From contig CAYTGM010000005.1 in NCBI GenBank assembly GCA_964437365.1, positions 62,001 to 126,000 on the forward strand: a stretch of 64,000 nucleotides of DNA, in the 5' to 3' direction. Below the pieces are notes generated by a model, which was not told the origin of the DNA, ran no database searches, and saw only the letters and a list, made by a program, of their open reading frames with translations. Source of the stretch: CAYTGM01 sp964437365. Its GTDB lineage: Bacteria > Sumerlaeota > Sumerlaeia > SLMS01. Of this stretch, positions 33,655 through 43,537 are shown in pieces. Position numbers and translations under genes: made by a program. Position 1 is the first letter of the stretch. Every line of letters begins with the position of its first letter.

Positions 33655-33812
33655 GTGAGGGGCACCTTTACGTTGCGAAGTGGGATCTAATTTCCTTCTC
33701 CAAAACGGGCGCAGACTTTTCCCTTGCTTTAGATTGGGTCAAGACTAATCTCCGGCGCGTCAGCCACAGCAAAGACTCTCTTCCTCACGATCTCCCAACA
33801 AGGACCCCTGCA

Positions 33813-34868
33813 ATGTCTAAGACAATCCTTATCACTGGCGGCGCCGGTTTCATCGGTTCCAACCTTGTCCACTACCTGCGACGCGAGAGACCTGAGCTCA
33901 AACTCGTCGTTCTTGATGCCCTGACTTATGCTGGAAATATGGCCAACCTGAAAGACTTTGAGGGTGATGATGCCTTTGAATTCATTCGTGCTGACATAAC
34001 CGACATGGAAAAGGTTCAGGAGGTCTTCAGAGAAATTAAACCGGATGGTGTCATGCACCTTGCAGCAGAAAGCCATGTTGACCGGTCAATTCACGATTCA
34101 AGCGCTTTTCTGGAGACGAATATCAACGGAACTCATAATCTCCTGCAGGCAGCACGTGATATCTGGGGGTCAAGCGGAGGCAGATTTCTGCATGTTTCAA
34201 CAGATGAAGTCTATGGCTCACTTGGACCAGACGATGCACCATTCTGCGAGACGACACCCTACGCTCCGAATTCACCTTACAGCGCAAGTAAAGCGGCGAG
34301 CGATATGCTTGTAAGAGCCTGGCATAAGACCTATGGTCTGGACGTTGTGACAACAAACTGCTCAAACAATTTTGGACCTTTCCAGTTCCCTGAGAAGCTG
34401 ATTCCCGTCATGGTACTGAATGCAGCGGAAGGGAAACCTTTGCCTGTTTATGGTGACGGAATGAATGTTCGTGACTGGTTGTATGTGGAGGATCATTGCT
34501 CAGCGATACTCTCGGCATTTGAGAAAGGTCGCTCAGGAGAGGTCTACTGCATCGGTGGAGGAACAGAACTGACTAACATTGAGATGGTGAATACGCTCTG
34601 TGATGTCCTGGATGAGTATCTCGGGGAGCAGGCAGAGGGCCAAAGGAGGAGGTTGATTACTTTTGTCAAGGATCGACCAGGCCATGACAGAAGATATGCA
34701 ATTGCTTCTGACAAGGCGGAGAAAGAACTCCATTGGTCCCCTCAGAACAGTTTTGATGAGGCTATCAGAAAGACCGTCCAATGGTACCTTGATAACAGCG
34801 ATTGGATTGAGTCATGCCGTTCCGGCGCTTACCAAGACTATTACGAACGCAACTATTCCGGGCGCTAA
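33813..34868 (+). CDS. rfbB: dTDP-glucose 4,6-dehydratase
   Basis: 351 residues. Converts dTDP-glucose to dTDP-4-keto-6-deoxyglucose with bound NAD. Extended SDR features: GGAGFIGSNLVHYL, HLAAESHVDRSIH, the THVSTDEVYG-like HVSTDEVYGSLG, active-site YSASKAASD and the CSNNFGPFQFPEKLIP stretch diagnostic of RmlB. Product feeds the bifunctional enzyme encoded at 35042 and the aminotransferase at 35980. Confidence 0.97.
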   Translation: MSKTILITGGAGFIGSNLVHYLRRERPELKLVVLDALTYAGNMANLKDFEGDDAFEFIRADITDMEKVQEVFREIKPDGVMHLAAESHVDRSIHDSSAFLETNINGTHNLLQAARDIWGSSGGRFLHVSTDEVYGSLGPDDAPFCETTPYAPNSPYSASKAASDMLVRAWHKTYGLDVVTTNCSNNFGPFQFPEKLIPVMVLNAAEGKPLPVYGDGMNVRDWLYVEDHCSAILSAFEKGRSGEVYCIGGGTELTNIEMVNTLCDVLDEYLGEQAEGQRRRLITFVKDRPGHDRRYAIASDKAEKELHWSPQNSFDEAIRKTVQWYLDNSDWIESCRSGAYQDYYERNYSGR

Positions 34869-35041
34869 GCCAGAGCAGAACTTAAATTTTCCTAATATTC
34901 AAGATTTCAGGCAATAAAGTGTTTTTGCTGACTCTCAGGAGCATATGAGGGGTAAATGGTTGATACCGTGTGTCATGCTGATCAGGTTCGAGAGCAGCAG
35001 ATAGTTGTATCGGAGCACGCATACCGAAAACGGATAAACAG

Positions 35042-35983
35042 ATGACTGACCCCTTTTTCCATCCAGACTCGCGCGTTGAAAGCGGCGCCAGTATTGGAGA
35101 AGATACGAAAGTCTGGGCCTTTGCCCATATACTTCCAGGCGCAAGAATTGGCCGGAATTGCAACATATGTGACCATACCTTCATCGAGAATGATGTTCTG
35201 CTTGGTGACCGTGTCACCATTAAGTGTGGCGTCTATATCTGGGATGGGATTGAACTTGAAGACGATGTTTTCATTGGTCCCAATGTAACTTTTACGAACG
35301 ACCCTTATCCCCGCAGCAAGCAATATTTAAAAGAGTACCCAAAGACCATCGTGGAAAGAGGTGCGAGTATTGGGGCCCAGGCAACAATACTTCCTGGTCT
35401 TAGGATTGGAAAGAATGCGATGGTAGGTGCAGGGGCTGTCGTGACACAAAACGTTCCTCCCAATGCGAAAGTAGTGGGCAACCCTGCCAGAATCGTTGGC
35501 TACCTGGATACTCCAAAAGTCGTTGGAAAGACACTTCTCTCTGATGAGAAACCTTTCGATGAAAAAGATATTCGGGTTAAAGGAGTCTCGTGCCATAAAC
35601 TAACAACTGCCAGAGACTTGCGGGGGGACCTGACAGTGGCCGAGTGGGAGAAAGATATACCATTTGTACCAGAGCGCGTCTTTTTCGTTTATGGAGTCCC
35701 TTCATCCAAAGTGCGTGGAGAACATGCGCACCGTGAATGCAAGCAGTTCCTTGTAGCTTTGAACGGTGAGCTGTCTCTTGTGGCGGATGATGGCACGGCC
35801 CGACAGGAATTCAAACTGGACTCTCCAACCTATGGTGTCTATCTTCCGCCTTACGTCTGGGGAATTCAGTATCGCTACTCTCAAGACGCTGTTCTTGCCG
35901 TGTTTGCCTCACATCGCTATGACGCCGATGATTATATACGAAACTACGATACATTTCTTCAAGAAATTAAGGAAAAGCCGTGA
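35042..35983 (+). CDS. Bifunctional dTDP-sugar N-acetyltransferase / 3,4-ketoisomerase (WxcM-like)
   Basis: 313 residues. Residues 1-165 form a left-handed beta helix acyltransferase with hexapeptide repeats (GASIGEDTKVWAFAHILPGA, NPARIVGYL). Residues about 175-313 form a FdtA/QdtA-like cupin: SKVRGEHAHRECKQFLVAL with the catalytic His pair, and YLPPYVWGIQYRYSQDAVL. Known WxcM-type fusions isomerise dTDP-4-keto-6-deoxyglucose to the 3-keto sugar and later acetylate the 3-amino sugar. With rfbA, rfbB and the aminotransferase at 35980 this completes a route to dTDP-3-acetamido-3,6-dideoxy-galactose or -glucose. Which epimer is made cannot be read from sequence. It overlaps the next gene by 4 nt. 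Confidence 0.88.
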   Translation: MTDPFFHPDSRVESGASIGEDTKVWAFAHILPGARIGRNCNICDHTFIENDVLLGDRVTIKCGVYIWDGIELEDDVFIGPNVTFTNDPYPRSKQYLKEYPKTIVERGASIGAQATILPGLRIGKNAMVGAGAVVTQNVPPNAKVVGNPARIVGYLDTPKVVGKTLLSDEKPFDEKDIRVKGVSCHKLTTARDLRGDLTVAEWEKDIPFVPERVFFVYGVPSSKVRGEHAHRECKQFLVALNGELSLVADDGTARQEFKLDSPTYGVYLPPYVWGIQYRYSQDAVLAVFASHRYDADDYIRNYDTFLQEIKEKP

Positions 35984-37086
35984 ACATTCCTTTTCTCGAG
36001 TTAAAGCCAGGATATCTCGAACTCAAAGATCAGCTGGACGAAGCCTACCACAGATTTATGGATTCTGGATGGTATGTCCTGGGTCAGGAAGTTGATGGCT
36101 TCGAATCTGAATATGCATCATACTGCGGCTCCAGGGAATGCGTGGGAGTTGCAACGGGACTGGATGCCTTGAGCCTCGCGCTTGAAGCGGCTGGTATAAA
36201 GTGTGGTGATGAAGTCATCGTCCCCTCCAATACGTATATAGCGACCTGGCTTGCAGTTTCAAGGTTAGGGGCGACGCCAGTTCCGGTCGAACCAGTTGAG
36301 GGAACTTGTAATATAGACCCTTTAAAGGCGAAAGAATGTATCACGGATAAGACAACAGCAATCATCCCTGTGCATCTCTACGGTCAACCTGCAGACATGA
36401 CAGAGATCATGAAGATAGCGGAGAAACACCGCCTGTTCGTGCTCGAAGATAACGCCCAGTCGCAAGGTGCCTTGTGGGAAGGCCGAAGAACCGGATCTCT
36501 GGGCCATGCAGCAGCACATAGTTTTTACCCGGGTAAAAATCTTGGCGCCTTTGGAGAAGGTGGGGCTGTTACAACGTCTGACCCTGACCTGGCAGAGAAA
36601 GTGAGATTACTTCGAAACTATGGGTCTAAGAAGAAATATTACAATGAGGTTAAAGGATATAACTTCCGGATAGATGGACTTCAAGCTGCCTTTCTCAGAG
36701 TCAAATTGAGCTGTCTGGATGAATGGAATGAGAGGCGAAAAAGTCTTGCTGAGGCATACCTGAAGGGGATCAACCAGGAACAAGGCCTTCAGCTTCCCGA
36801 GATAGCCTCGGGTGCTGTTCCAGTTTGGCACCTCTTCACCATCCGCCATCCGAAGCGTGACAAACTGCAAGAGTTTTTGTCAGAAAAGCAAATAGGATCG
36901 ATGATTCATTATCCTATCCCGCCGCATCTATCGGATGCCTATAAAGAGGACCAGGACTGGGGATCACTTCCGATAGCAACAGAGATCGCAAAGACGACTC
37001 TTAGTCTTCCAATCGGTCCACATCTTTCAGGCGAGAGCGTCTATCAGGTAATTGACCAGATTAATAGCTGGTTGAGGAGTAACTAG
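35980..37086 (+). CDS. DegT/DnrJ/EryC1 PLP aminotransferase (FdtB/QdtB-like)
   Basis: 368 residues from a GTG at 35980 that overlaps the previous stop (GTGA). Transfers an amino group, normally from glutamate, to C3 of the dTDP-3-keto-6-deoxyhexose. Family landmarks: ATGLDALSLAL, EVIVPSNTYIATWLA, LEDNAQSQGA and the PLP lysine K186 in HSFYPGKNLGAFGEGG; YNFRIDGLQAAFLRVKL follows. Opening FLELKPGYLELKDQ is typical of the FdtB group. Coupled to the bifunctional isomerase/acetylase upstream and to a sulfotransferase downstream (1-nt overlap). Confidence 0.93.
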   Translation: MNIPFLELKPGYLELKDQLDEAYHRFMDSGWYVLGQEVDGFESEYASYCGSRECVGVATGLDALSLALEAAGIKCGDEVIVPSNTYIATWLAVSRLGATPVPVEPVEGTCNIDPLKAKECITDKTTAIIPVHLYGQPADMTEIMKIAEKHRLFVLEDNAQSQGALWEGRRTGSLGHAAAHSFYPGKNLGAFGEGGAVTTSDPDLAEKVRLLRNYGSKKKYYNEVKGYNFRIDGLQAAFLRVKLSCLDEWNERRKSLAEAYLKGINQEQGLQLPEIASGAVPVWHLFTIRHPKRDKLQEFLSEKQIGSMIHYPIPPHLSDAYKEDQDWGSLPIATEIAKTTLSLPIGPHLSGESVYQVIDQINSWLRSN

Positions 37087-37949
37087 TGTCGGACTATTTA
37101 TGCAACCTTGTTGTCCCCGGATGGCCTAAATCTGGAACAAGCAGCCTTCATGAATATTTGAATCTTCATGAGAAGATCTGTATGTCGAGCACGAAAGAGC
37201 CACACTTTTTCACCCTGGACAAGAAATATGAAGAAGGCGTGGATTTTCACAACGACCTATTTTCACACAAGGCAGGCAATGAACTATACTTCGGGGAATG
37301 CAGTACAACATACTGTATCTGTGAACGTGCTCTCGAAAGAATTAAAGCCGACTTAAACTCTCCGAAAATCATCCTGCTCCTTAGAGACCCCCTAAACAGA
37401 CTGGTTTCTCACTACAAATGGATGTATGCGCTGGGACATGAAAACAGAAGAGTTCTGAAAGCGGTGAAAAATGATGGCTTTTCTTTCCATCCCGATCACC
37501 ATTACAGTGGAAACTATAAGAGTTATTTACAGTTCAGCCAATATTCAAAGTATGTTCCCCTCTGGCAGGAGCACTTTGGCAATGAAAACGTGCATGTTGT
37601 ATTTACAGACGAGCTGAAGACCCATCCTCGCGAGGTCGTAAACTCAATTGTAAAGTTTCTTGAGCTTGAACCGCTCCCTGCAGTGGAATCCATCTCTGCT
37701 AATAAGACAAGTGACCAGCTAGGCTTCTCCCCTACTCTTCGCGCTGTAAGGAACAAAATCCCTGACTCTTTTGCTGATCTCCTGAAGAAGAATCCGCTTG
37801 TTTATCGCTTCGGCAAGAAAATGTCAGCACCTCGCAAGAGAACAGCGAGAGATATAGACGAGGAAGAGAAGAACACCCTCCAAGAATTACTTCATGTAGA
37901 TATAGAGTATTATAATCATTTAAAAGAAAAATACACAGACATTCCCTAA
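37086..37949 (+). CDS. Sulfotransferase
   Basis: 287 residues from GTG 37086 overlapping the previous stop by one base. PAPS-dependent: the 5'-phosphosulfate loop VPGWPKSGTSSLHEYLNLH is at residues about 10-27 and the 3'-phosphate motif LLRDPLNRLVSHYKW near 100. The EPHFF segment is typical of the heparan-sulfate-type Sulfotransfer_1 family. It probably sulfates a sugar of the surface polysaccharide; acceptor unknown. Sits in the rfbB-to-wzx run. Confidence 0.88.
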   Translation: MSDYLCNLVVPGWPKSGTSSLHEYLNLHEKICMSSTKEPHFFTLDKKYEEGVDFHNDLFSHKAGNELYFGECSTTYCICERALERIKADLNSPKIILLLRDPLNRLVSHYKWMYALGHENRRVLKAVKNDGFSFHPDHHYSGNYKSYLQFSQYSKYVPLWQEHFGNENVHVVFTDELKTHPREVVNSIVKFLELEPLPAVESISANKTSDQLGFSPTLRAVRNKIPDSFADLLKKNPLVYRFGKKMSAPRKRTARDIDEEEKNTLQELLHVDIEYYNHLKEKYTDIP

Positions 37950-37962
37950 GAAGCCCAACTCA

Positions 37963-39483
37963 ATGGCCAACCAACAAGCAAGTTACCGTGAAAGTTTGAA
38001 GTCCGCTGGACTGATAGGCGGATCGAAAGTTCTGGAGATCATGATCGGACTGATCCGCACGAAGGCTCAGGCATTGATTCTGGGGCCTGCAGGGATTGGT
38101 ATCTACGGCCTGTATCAAACGGCCACTAACGTTGTACTAAGAGGAGCAAATTTAGGTATAGACCAGAGTGGTGTCAGGCAGGTAGCTGAGGCTCGTGGGA
38201 AAGGAGATGAGGAGAAAATCATCGTAACTGTTTCTACGGTTCAACAAATCGTTTTTGCAACGGGGGCCCTGGGAGCAATTGCCACCTTCTTTCTAAGTAA
38301 CACTTTTAGCAGGTCACTATTCAATTCTGAAGATCATGCATGGGCATTCCAAGTGCTGTCAGTGATGATCTTCATCCGTCTATTTTCGAGAGGATATTCC
38401 GTTATCATCCAGGGATTTCGACGAATTGGCGATCTGGCCGCTTCACGTATCATTGGAGCAATTTCTTCCGTGATCGTCGGTGTTCCAATCATTTATTTTT
38501 TTGGAGAGAAGGGAATTCCTTACTCGATGATGTTTGGAGCATTGGTAGTTGCTATCGTGCATTTCTGGTTCGCTCGTCGGGTTAAGGTTACGACCAGATG
38601 GGTACCATTTAGAACTCTCTATGAAGAATCCAAAACTCTGATATCATTTGGTCTTGTAATGGCCTGGAATGGATTTGTGGCCTCAGCTGTATTCTTATTC
38701 GAACGTACTTTCGTATCCAGAGTCCTTGGTTTAGACGCATTAGGACTCTACCAGGCATCTTCAGCTTTGTCTTCACTCTATGTCGGTATGGTTTTACAAG
38801 CAATGGCTGCGGACTACTATCCCCGACTCACCGCAGTTTCTGATGACAACGAAAAGGTAAACACTCTGGTGAATGAGCAGGCTGAAGTTGCGATCCTGAT
38901 TGCTGCGCCGGGTGTTATTGCGACTATTCTTTTGTCACCGTTAATCCTCTATATAATCTACTCAAGTGAGTTTATTGGAGCCTCTCGGATTCTTCAATGG
39001 CAAATCCTCGGAGTCTTTGGACAGGTCATTTCATGGCCACTAGGGATTATTGCTCTTGCAAAAGGGCGAAAAAGTTGGGCGATGGGCTTGGTATTGTGGG
39101 CGAACTTTGTCCGAGCCTCATTGATCATCATATTCGTTGCTTATTTTGGACTTATAGGTATTGGAATTGCCCTATCTTCACTTTACCTTTTTCACATCGT
39201 AGCGACAAACTTTGCCGCGAGAAAGCTCTCTGATTTCAGGTGGAGTTCAGAGAATAAAAGGCATTGGCTCTATCTTCTTCCTGCTGTTGGATCAGTCTTT
39301 TTAATAACTGTTATTTTTCAAACATGGTGGTCTATAGTAATTTGTACTTTGATATTTGCTGCATGCAGTTATTACTCATTCAGCAATCTTTACGCTGCTG
39401 TCGGATCACCAGACAAATCTGCTGTTCTCCGAAAGCTACAGAAGCTTCCATTAATTGGAAAATACTTAAAGAAAAAGAATTAA
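37963..39483 (+). CDS. Wzx-type polysaccharide flippase (O-antigen translocase)
   Basis: 506 residues with about twelve to fourteen membrane helices. The opening SLKSAGLIGGSKVLEIMIGL and the following AQALILGPAGIGIYGLYQTA match O-antigen translocases of the MOP superfamily. It would move undecaprenyl-linked repeat units to the periplasm. It lies 13 bp after the sulfotransferase gene. A Wzy polymerase and a first-step priming transferase were not found in the window. Confidence 0.9.
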   Translation: MANQQASYRESLKSAGLIGGSKVLEIMIGLIRTKAQALILGPAGIGIYGLYQTATNVVLRGANLGIDQSGVRQVAEARGKGDEEKIIVTVSTVQQIVFATGALGAIATFFLSNTFSRSLFNSEDHAWAFQVLSVMIFIRLFSRGYSVIIQGFRRIGDLAASRIIGAISSVIVGVPIIYFFGEKGIPYSMMFGALVVAIVHFWFARRVKVTTRWVPFRTLYEESKTLISFGLVMAWNGFVASAVFLFERTFVSRVLGLDALGLYQASSALSSLYVGMVLQAMAADYYPRLTAVSDDNEKVNTLVNEQAEVAILIAAPGVIATILLSPLILYIIYSSEFIGASRILQWQILGVFGQVISWPLGIIALAKGRKSWAMGLVLWANFVRASLIIIFVAYFGLIGIGIALSSLYLFHIVATNFAARKLSDFRWSSENKRHWLYLLPAVGSVFLITVIFQTWWSIVICTLIFAACSYYSFSNLYAAVGSPDKSAVLRKLQKLPLIGKYLKKKN

Positions 39484-39498
39484 TTCCGTCTCTTGAAT

Positions 39499-40392
39499 TT
39501 AAGCAAGCCAGGAGTCAGGGACATCCGGTAGTATTTCTGCCAAGCTCTTCATATCCTCTCTCCATCCACTTCTGACTTTCTCCTCAACCTCGTCTGGGAT
39601 TTCTTCTTTGTTGGAACCTGAATATACACGCTCAGCGAGCTCAGGCCTACGACTTTCGTCTGGCACAATACCTATGAAGTCACATATCCTTGCGTAGTAT
39701 GCCCACGGGTCATTCACCAAGTCATCGTAGATCATGACGAGAACCTGATCCTCAGAAAAGTGTCGCCTCCATGCTTCCAAGCTTCTTGTAAAGTGACAGG
39801 TCTCGAGCTTCATATTTATGAATCCGTCTAGCGATCCAAACTTAGACTCAATGATCCCATGACGTATATGCATTCTAGCAAAGGACCATATCCAGTCAAC
39901 AGGCCGTCTCAGGCTGACAATGATTTTCGCTTTTGGGACAAGATTCGAGATATCCTTTATATGTTCCTCTTTGAAGAAAAAGTATTGTGGGCTGATTTCT
40001 CCACGCACCTCTTTCGTTGCATATTTAAAACTGCTCTTGTACCATTCATCATCATGTTTGGAGAAAATGTACTTGAGGTCCCAGCAAAGCCGATCTCGTT
40101 CACTTGTCAGAGTATTGATGGGATGTTTGATGGCGGCTTTTAATCTCAACTTTGCATACTTCTTATACTGTTCCCGATGCCAGCTTTTCGCGGTATCCAA
40201 CCGCTGCCAGAAACTCTCCTCAGGAAAATTTTCTTTTTCCCAAAAGTAGCGAAGTTCTTTAATTGGTGGCATCCAGACTTGAGAGTGGACCCTCAATTGT
40301 CTGTCAATCCATGTTGTCCCCGTCTTTTCAGGACCAACACCGATGAATGAAGGGCCCTCAAGATTGAGCATTTTTGGTGATTTCTTTGCCAT
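39499..40392 (-). CDS. Sulfotransferase
   Basis: 297 residues. PAPS loop FIGVGPEKTGTTWIDRQL at about residues 16-33 and 3'-phosphate motif VSLRRPVDWIWSFARMH near 150; RGEISPQYFFF lies between. It points towards wzx with only 15 bp between the stops. Only distantly similar to the sulfotransferase at 37086, so it is not a simple duplicate. Second candidate for sulfation of the surface glycan. Confidence 0.88.
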   Translation of the reverse strand: MAKKSPKMLNLEGPSFIGVGPEKTGTTWIDRQLRVHSQVWMPPIKELRYFWEKENFPEESFWQRLDTAKSWHREQYKKYAKLRLKAAIKHPINTLTSERDRLCWDLKYIFSKHDDEWYKSSFKYATKEVRGEISPQYFFFKEEHIKDISNLVPKAKIIVSLRRPVDWIWSFARMHIRHGIIESKFGSLDGFINMKLETCHFTRSLEAWRRHFSEDQVLVMIYDDLVNDPWAYYARICDFIGIVPDESRRPELAERVYSGSNKEEIPDEVEEKVRSGWREDMKSLAEILPDVPDSWLA

Positions 40393-40907
40393 GTGATTAC
40401 CATACCGTGAAGCTGATTGTTCAAAGAATATAGGGGCACTATATTGCTATTGTTAAGAGGTCTTTCAATAATTCAGTACATTCAAGATTTCAAAGGGGGC
40501 ATTGCCAGAGTCAAGGTGATTGTTCTCATCTGAAAATATCGCTCCACCGGACCTGAGTGTAAATCAGCGTCTATACAGTCCTTTGACACATTATGACAAC
40601 GTTAGAGTGGTTGCCAAAATTAATGTCCGGTTAGATGGTGAGCGAGAGTGGGGCATACGGTATACAGAGGACATAGAAATAGTGGCGCTATTTCAAGTCT
40701 TTCAGGCGCTCAGAGCTACTGCTCACAGCCAGCATTTACTGAGCAGTACTACAGAAAATCAATCTAGCGCCAGAAAACCCCATCAACCTATACTGATTTG
40801 GAGTACAGGATACAGCCGCTTCTTGAATTTTGAATGGACGATTGAAGAGATGTTCGCAGAGAGCGAGGAACAATTCTGCCCCTCAGTCGAATACGGCCGA
40901 GAGGAAC
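40393..40907. other. Intergenic region with the second MITE-like copy
   Basis: The 515-bp gap holds the repeat at 40605-40764. No coding frame is convincing: the one long frame crossing it reads through the repeat. A hairpin CCGAGA (40897-40902) and TCTCGG (40911-40916) overlaps the end of the Sel1 gene but has no T-tract. Confidence 0.5.
40605..40764 (+). repeat. 160-bp MITE-like element, copy B
   Basis: Left end GAGTGGTTGCCAAAAT is the most degraded; right end CTACAGAAAATCAATC resembles CTTCTGAAAATCACTC. Interior blocks match copy A read in reverse and copy C: GGTTAGATGGTGAGCGAGAG, GGCGCTATTTC, TTTCAGGCGCTCAGAGCTAC and CACAGCCAGCA. Same 160-bp length. TA flanks both ends, which could be a target duplication. 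Confidence 0.8.
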
Positions 40908-42071
40908 CTATCTCGGGGCATCTGCCTTTTCAAGCTCACTTTTTATGCTATCCACCAGGCTTTCGATTTCTTCTTCATTCATCTGATCAAACAATACCTC
41001 AAGCTGCAGCTGAGATGAACGGTCGCCAGAATCTGCAGCTTTCTTATACCATTGATAGGCTTTAACACGGTTAGCTGTGACACCTTTCCCGTGTTCATAC
41101 ATCTTTGCAAGTCTGGACTGTGCAGTTACCAGACCCTGCTTCGCAGCCCTTTCATACCACATGAAAGCTGCTTCATCACTCTGTTCAGCTCCCTGTCCTT
41201 TAAAGTAAAGCAAGCCGAGGTTACTTTGAGCAGAAGGATGGCCTTTCTCTGCAGCCGCCAGAAGCAGCTTAAATCCTTCTTCATAATTTTGATCTATTCC
41301 TTCCCCGCGAATAAACCTGAGTCCCATTTCTGCCTGTGCGCTAGTGACGCCCTGCTGAGCGGCGCTCCATATCCACTTGGAAGCCTCATAAGAATCCGCT
41401 TCAACGCCTATACCGTTGGCATAAATTAATCCAAGATTCGTTTGAGCCGTTGCATTGCCTTGTTGAGCAGCCTTTGTGAACCACTTCCTTGCCTGTTTTG
41501 GATCCTGTTGGACACCTTCACCCTCAAGATATACCGTCCCGAGATCTGTCTGAGCTGGAGCAAATTCATTCGAAGCCGCTTTTTCAAGCCATCTGAGAGC
41601 TTCCTGAAAGTCCTTTGGAGCTCCTTCGCCGCGCAAATACATACTTCCGAGTGCATACTGAGCTTGGACAAGATCTTGATCTGCCGCCAGCCTCAACCAC
41701 ACACGAGCCTCTTCTCCATCCTGCGCCACGCCTTCTTGGCCTGTCATGTATATCAAACCGAGGTTGAGCTGCGCAGGAGCATAACCCTTCTCCGCTGCTT
41801 TCATATACCATTCAACAGCCTTCGCATAACTTCTGGGGAGACCTGCCCCTTCTGAGTACATTAAACCGAGAAGAAAACATGACTCTTTATCTCCTTTTTC
41901 CGCTTTCGGCTGCGCCTCATCGTAGGCCTCCGAAAAATTCCCTTTTTCAAACGCCTCCCATCCGGGGTAAGACTCGGAGAAAGCCTGAAACGAACAGCAG
42001 GACAGTAGGACCAGTAAGAGAAATACTTCCCGAAGGTGGTTATAAGGTTTAGCCAGTTGGAACTTAAACAT
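40908..42071 (-). CDS. Sel1-repeat (TPR-like) exported protein
   Basis: 387 residues. An N-terminal hydrophobic signal (VFLLLVLLSCCSFQAFSE) is followed by about nine Sel1-like repeats of 36 residues, each with the A-x-x-x-L-G-x-x-Y/M-x-x-G-x-G pattern (for example FLLGLMYSEGAGLPRSYAKA and TDLGTVYLEGEGVQQD). Such solenoids mediate protein contacts. It is the last gene of the leftward DUF3450-TonB operon, 12 bp after a TPR gene, so an accessory role in the TonB complex at the periplasmic side is likely. Confidence 0.85.
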   Translation of the reverse strand: MFKFQLAKPYNHLREVFLLLVLLSCCSFQAFSESYPGWEAFEKGNFSEAYDEAQPKAEKGDKESCFLLGLMYSEGAGLPRSYAKAVEWYMKAAEKGYAPAQLNLGLIYMTGQEGVAQDGEEARVWLRLAADQDLVQAQYALGSMYLRGEGAPKDFQEALRWLEKAASNEFAPAQTDLGTVYLEGEGVQQDPKQARKWFTKAAQQGNATAQTNLGLIYANGIGVEADSYEASKWIWSAAQQGVTSAQAEMGLRFIRGEGIDQNYEEGFKLLLAAAEKGHPSAQSNLGLLYFKGQGAEQSDEAAFMWYERAAKQGLVTAQSRLAKMYEHGKGVTANRVKAYQWYKKAADSGDRSSQLQLEVLFDQMNEEEIESLVDSIKSELEKADAPR

Positions 42072-42083
42072 TGAAAATCTACT

Positions 42084-43535
42084 TTAGCGAGTCTTTGCTA
42101 CTCGCTCGACTTGCTCCAGGTACTCTTGTACATTCTCACGGTAATTCACCTGTTGTGCTCGACGAAGCAGCGGAAGTGCATCAGTATAGTTACCATTCGA
42201 AACGAGAAGCTGGGCATGACGAACTTTCGCGTCAGCTTCAAATCCCTCAACTGAGGAAGCTCTTTCGAAGTAAAACGCAGCCTGCTCTGAGTCTCCCTGT
42301 CGCTTACTGTGCTGACCAAGAAGAATCAGTGCTTCTCCATCAAGAGGATCAATTTTGACGATCTCCTGAAGCACCTTAACTTCTTCGTCGTCGGCTCCAT
42401 CGGCAACAGCCAGGCGTGCGCGGAGCTTCAGCAAGTCCTTACGATCTTCGTTAGCGATTTCGTCTGCGTAGACATCTTCAATCTTTGAGATCATATTTTT
42501 AGTTTCATCGAAAGCACCGCGGGCCGCGAGAATCTTTGCCGAGCGTACAGCGCGCTCCAGGTTACCATCAGCTTCGGTATCGATGGCCTTGGCATAGCTT
42601 TCAGCAGCGAGATCGAACAATTCTTCATTGATATATATATCACCGAGTATATTCAAACTATCGCCCGTAGATCCTCCAAGGGCATCAACCATCTCATATA
42701 TTTCCGCGGCTTCCATAGGCTGATTGAGTCCGATATATGCATTCGCCTGAAGAAGCCAAAGGTCAGTTCGATCTGGATTCTTTTCAATCAGCTTTCCACA
42801 TAAGGCAACTGCTTCCGCATACCTTGCCTGCTTGAATAAGCTTCTCGCAAGGCCCAGCTGCCAGTCCATAGTTTCTGGATCCATCAGGATCGCCATGCGA
42901 TAGGCAGACTCCGCCGACAGAAAATTCTCTTCATTGGAATATGCAAAACCAAGGAGTCCGTAAGTGATTGAATCGGAACCACCAAGCTCTATAACCTTCT
43001 GCAAAGCAGGAATAGCATCCGCAAATTGGCTCTGCCTCACCTTAATGAGTCCAAGGTTTTTCCATGCGCGTCTAAATTTCGGATACTTCTCGACGGCACT
43101 TTGATAGACGGGTGCTGCAAGGTCGAGTTCTTCTCTTTGAAAATGTATATTTGCCTTGGTGAAGTCAAATACTGCTGAGGCGGCTTGATCGTTCTTCAAA
43201 GCCTTATCCAACATGGCGAGGGCTTTATCCATACTATCTGCTGAAATCAATTCCATAATTTCAAGCATTGTTTCCCGCTCTTCCTCGGTAATGCGAGGTT
43301 CGATTTCGGTTTCAGCAATATAACTCTGGGCGAACTGTTTCTGGAAAGAGGGGCTGTTCCAGATTTCTAACTCGGTTCTGGAAAGACTGGAACCCGATGC
43401 TTCACCTGGCAAAGGTCCACCCTGTGCATAGACACAGGTACGACCAGCAAACAGAATAACTGCTGTAATCAGACAGACTTTCCCGGTAAGCTTGAGTGAT
43501 CTTTTTATAAAGTGGCGCTTCATGGTACTTCTCAT
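42084..43535 (-). CDS. TPR protein of the TonB operon
   Basis: 483 residues with a membrane or signal segment near the start (LTGKVCLITAVILFAGRTC) and about ten tetratricopeptide repeats from residue 95 (for example AWKNLGLIKVRQSQFADAIP, WQLGLARSLFKQARYAEAV). Starts 2 nt after tonB with AGAAGGA 8 nt before the ATG. TPR proteins are the usual last component of TtpC/ExbB2/ExbD2/TonB2 operons, where they stabilise the complex. Confidence 0.87.
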   Translation of the reverse strand: MRSTMKRHFIKRSLKLTGKVCLITAVILFAGRTCVYAQGGPLPGEASGSSLSRTELEIWNSPSFQKQFAQSYIAETEIEPRITEEERETMLEIMELISADSMDKALAMLDKALKNDQAASAVFDFTKANIHFQREELDLAAPVYQSAVEKYPKFRRAWKNLGLIKVRQSQFADAIPALQKVIELGGSDSITYGLLGFAYSNEENFLSAESAYRMAILMDPETMDWQLGLARSLFKQARYAEAVALCGKLIEKNPDRTDLWLLQANAYIGLNQPMEAAEIYEMVDALGGSTGDSLNILGDIYINEELFDLAAESYAKAIDTEADGNLERAVRSAKILAARGAFDETKNMISKIEDVYADEIANEDRKDLLKLRARLAVADGADDEEVKVLQEIVKIDPLDGEALILLGQHSKRQGDSEQAAFYFERASSVEGFEADAKVRHAQLLVSNGNYTDALPLLRRAQQVNYRENVQEYLEQVERVAKTR

Positions 43536-43537
43536 TC

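Noticed and set aside
40520..41065. 181-codon frame upstream of the Sel1 gene
   Set aside because: It reads through the 160-bp MITE-like repeat and into the antisense of the Sel1 gene; no protein-like conservation seen.
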